From the NCBI GenBank assembly GCA_027489535.1, contig JAIXZO010000017.1, positions 1 to 64,000 of the forward strand: DNA of 64,000 bases. The letters are read 5' to 3'. The notes under the pieces are model-generated. The model ran no database searches. It was not told where the DNA came from and saw only the letters and a list, made by a program, of their open reading frames with translations. The position numbers were made by a program, and so were the translations under genes. Positions 62,669 to 64,000 of this stretch are shown here, one piece after another. This stretch comes from Hyphomicrobiales bacterium. GTDB lineage: Bacteria > Pseudomonadota > Alphaproteobacteria > Rhizobiales > Beijerinckiaceae. How positions within the stretch are numbered: position 1 is the stretch's first letter; each line of letters begins with the position of its first letter.

Positions 62669-63373
62669 TCAGCCGCGGGGACGCACGGTGCGCTGCTCGA
62701 TGCGCTTTTGCGCATTCGGCACATGCACGATGCGTTGGACGAAGACGCCCGGCGTGTGGATGTGGTCGGGATCGATTTCGCCCGGCTTCACGAGATGCTC
62801 GACCTCGACGATCGTCACCTTGCCTGCCGTGGCCATCATCGGGTTGAAGTTGCGCGCCGACTTGCGGAACACGAGATTGCCCTCGGTGTCCGCCTTCCAG
62901 GCGTGGATCACGGCGATGTCGCCGGTGATGCCGCGTTCCATGACGTATTTCGCGCCGTCGAACTCGCGGATTTCCTTGCCGTCGGCCACGATGGTGCCGA
63001 CGCCGGTCTTGGTGAAGAAGGCGGGGACGCCCGCGCCGCCGGCGCGGATGCGCTCGGCCAGCGTGCCCTGCGGGGTGAACTCGAGTTCGAGTTCGCCGGC
63101 GAGGAACTGCTGCGCGAACATCTTGTTCTCGCCGACGTAGGACGAGATCATCTTCTTGATCTGGCGGGTTTCCAGCAGCGCGCCGAGGCCTACGCCGTCG
63201 ATGCCCGCATTGTTGGAGACGACCGTGAGGTTCTTCACGCCCGACTTGCGGATCCCCTCGATCAGCACCTCCGGAATGCCGCAGAGGCCGAAGCCTCCGG
63301 ACAAGACTGTCATGCCGTCCTTGAGCAGGCCGGCGAGCGCCGTATCGGCGTCGGGATAAACCTTGGTGGTCAC
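62669..63373 (-). CDS. scoA: 3-oxoacid CoA-transferase subunit A
   Basis: The A subunit, 234 residues, starting at GTG 63373 with AAGGA six bases upstream (MTTKVYPDADTAL). Family blocks are VLSGGFGLCGIPEVLIEGI, VSNNAGIDGVGLGALLE and AYVG-type SSYVGENKMFAQQFLAGELE. It binds the CoA substrate together with ScoB and is the first gene of the operon. Confidence 0.95.
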   Translation of the reverse strand: MTTKVYPDADTALAGLLKDGMTVLSGGFGLCGIPEVLIEGIRKSGVKNLTVVSNNAGIDGVGLGALLETRQIKKMISSYVGENKMFAQQFLAGELELEFTPQGTLAERIRAGGAGVPAFFTKTGVGTIVADGKEIREFDGAKYVMERGITGDIAVIHAWKADTEGNLVFRKSARNFNPMMATAGKVTIVEVEHLVKPGEIDPDHIHTPGVFVQRIVHVPNAQKRIEQRTVRPRG

Positions 63374-63504
63374 GCTCGTCCTTTCCGAAATGCCCGCAGC
63401 CGGGCGGCTACGCCCGAGTTGCGTCGGGAGTTTGCATGTCCTCGCTTAGCGGGTCCACCCCGTGCCAAGCAAGACCTATCTAAGATATCAGACAAGACGG
63501 GAGG

Positions 63505-64000
63505 TCAGACCTGCGCGGGGCTCGGGCCTTCGCGGGTCCGCGATTCGCGCTGCGCGGCGGCGGCCGCCGCGGCCTCGCCGGAGGCCCGCATCAGCAAGAC
63601 GACGGGGAGCAGACCGGCGAGCACGATCAGCAGGGAGGCGAGCGCGCCGTCCTCGAACACGCCGCGCCCGGCATGGGCGTAGACGGCGGTGGCGAGGGTG
63701 TCGACGTTCAGCGGCCGCAGCAGCAGGGTCGCGGGCAGTTCCTTCATGGCGTCGACGAAGACGAGCAGGGCGGCGGATGCGAGCGCCGGGCTCAGCATGG
63801 GGCGATGGATGTCGAGGATGAGCCGACCCGGGCTGTGGCCGAGCGTGCGGGCCGCGTCGTCGACATGGCGCGAAACCCGCGCATAGCCGTTCTCGACGCC
63901 GCCTATCGCGATGCCGGTGAAGCGGACGGCATAGGCGATGACGACGGCGGCGCCGGTGCCTGTCAGCAGCAATCCGTGCCGGCCGCCGAACAGCGCGTTC
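63505..64000 (-). CDS. Binding-protein-dependent ABC transporter permease, C-terminal part (Fe3+ type)
   Basis: The last 165 codons of a permease that runs off the right edge. The EAA loop region reads VDDAARTLGHSPGRLILDIH, followed by FVDAMKELPATLLLRPLNVD and further spans (LASLLIVLAGLLPVVLLM). KELPATLLLRP-type loops are typical of the fused FbpB/SfuB-like ferric-iron permeases with two membrane domains. The basic tail ends RTREGPSPAQV. Start and partner genes are out of view. Confidence 0.88.
   Translation of the reverse strand, partial: NALFGGRHGLLLTGTGAAVVIAYAVRFTGIAIGGVENGYARVSRHVDDAARTLGHSPGRLILDIHRPMLSPALASAALLVFVDAMKELPATLLLRPLNVDTLATAVYAHAGRGVFEDGALASLLIVLAGLLPVVLLMRASGEAAAAAAAQRESRTREGPSPAQV

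Overview
The window is GC-rich chromosomal DNA from an alphaproteobacterium, most likely of the order Hyphomicrobiales (Rhizobiales). Supporting signs are the GAAC-N7-GAAC type SOS box between uvrA and ssb, the rpsF-rpsR-DUF2232-rplI order, a DUF3126 protein, a bacterial transglutaminase-like cysteine peptidase (BTLCP), a TTAA-N7-TTAA CtrA-type site, and intergenic repeats of a kind common in this order. Almost all of it is dense housekeeping sequence; genus and species cannot be named from the sequence alone.

Layout. 1-5.4 kb: uvrA (cut by the left edge) and ssb diverge around a LexA-type operator, followed by a methyltransferase and a DUF2189 membrane protein. 5.5-8.1 kb: an M20 peptidase and a MarC protein converge, then an AT-richer islet carries two small proteins that look like a transferred pair. 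8.2-15.3 kb: gyrA, coaD, two tandem cyclophilins, and the queuosine genes queA and tgt. 15.3-19.5 kb: a CoxE-like VWA protein with a small membrane partner, a secreted RTX/M10 metalloprotease, and a MoxR ATPase. 19.5-22.6 kb: the ribosomal operon rpsF-rpsR-DUF2232-rplI. 22.6-25.4 kb: two overlapping alpha/beta hydrolases, cysE and DUF3126. 25.5-30.7 kb: a complete phospholipid-transport operon mlaF-E-D-A-C-B with an unrecognised seventh gene joined to it by a 4-base overlap. 30.7-39.5 kb: a gamma carbonic anhydrase, a BTLCP peptidase, NnrU, pgi, a PilZ protein, a protein with a parvovirus-like phospholipase A2 motif set and a PTFQA repeat tail, a formamidase-family enzyme and a protein with about ten EF-hand-like loops. 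39.6-46.4 kb: a membrane diguanylate cyclase, tRNA-Gln(CUG), and an RND efflux pair. 46.4-52.8 kb: ppx/gppA-rlmE, then guaB, an RsmB-type methyltransferase and guaA. 52.8-55.1 kb: a visibly AT-richer islet holding one OLD-family ATPase/TOPRIM nuclease directly downstream of guaA. 55.2-64 kb: a bestrophin-like (DUF4239) membrane protein, a long coiled-coil protein, a YfgM-like protein with der, icd, the succinyl-CoA:3-ketoacid CoA-transferase genes scoA-scoB, and the end of a binding-protein-dependent permease.

Most genes sit in short translationally coupled runs with ATGA or GTGA overlaps: the mla operon, guaB-methyltransferase, ppx-rlmE and the two hydrolases. Intrinsic terminators are clear after ssb, gyrA, rplI, icd and scoB. 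The parts least explained by known families are the 7.4-8.1 kb pair, the PLA2-like repeat protein at 35.85-36.83 kb, the seventh mla-linked gene, and the lone OLD nuclease at 53.0-55.0 kb. No integrase, transposase, rRNA or CRISPR array was seen.
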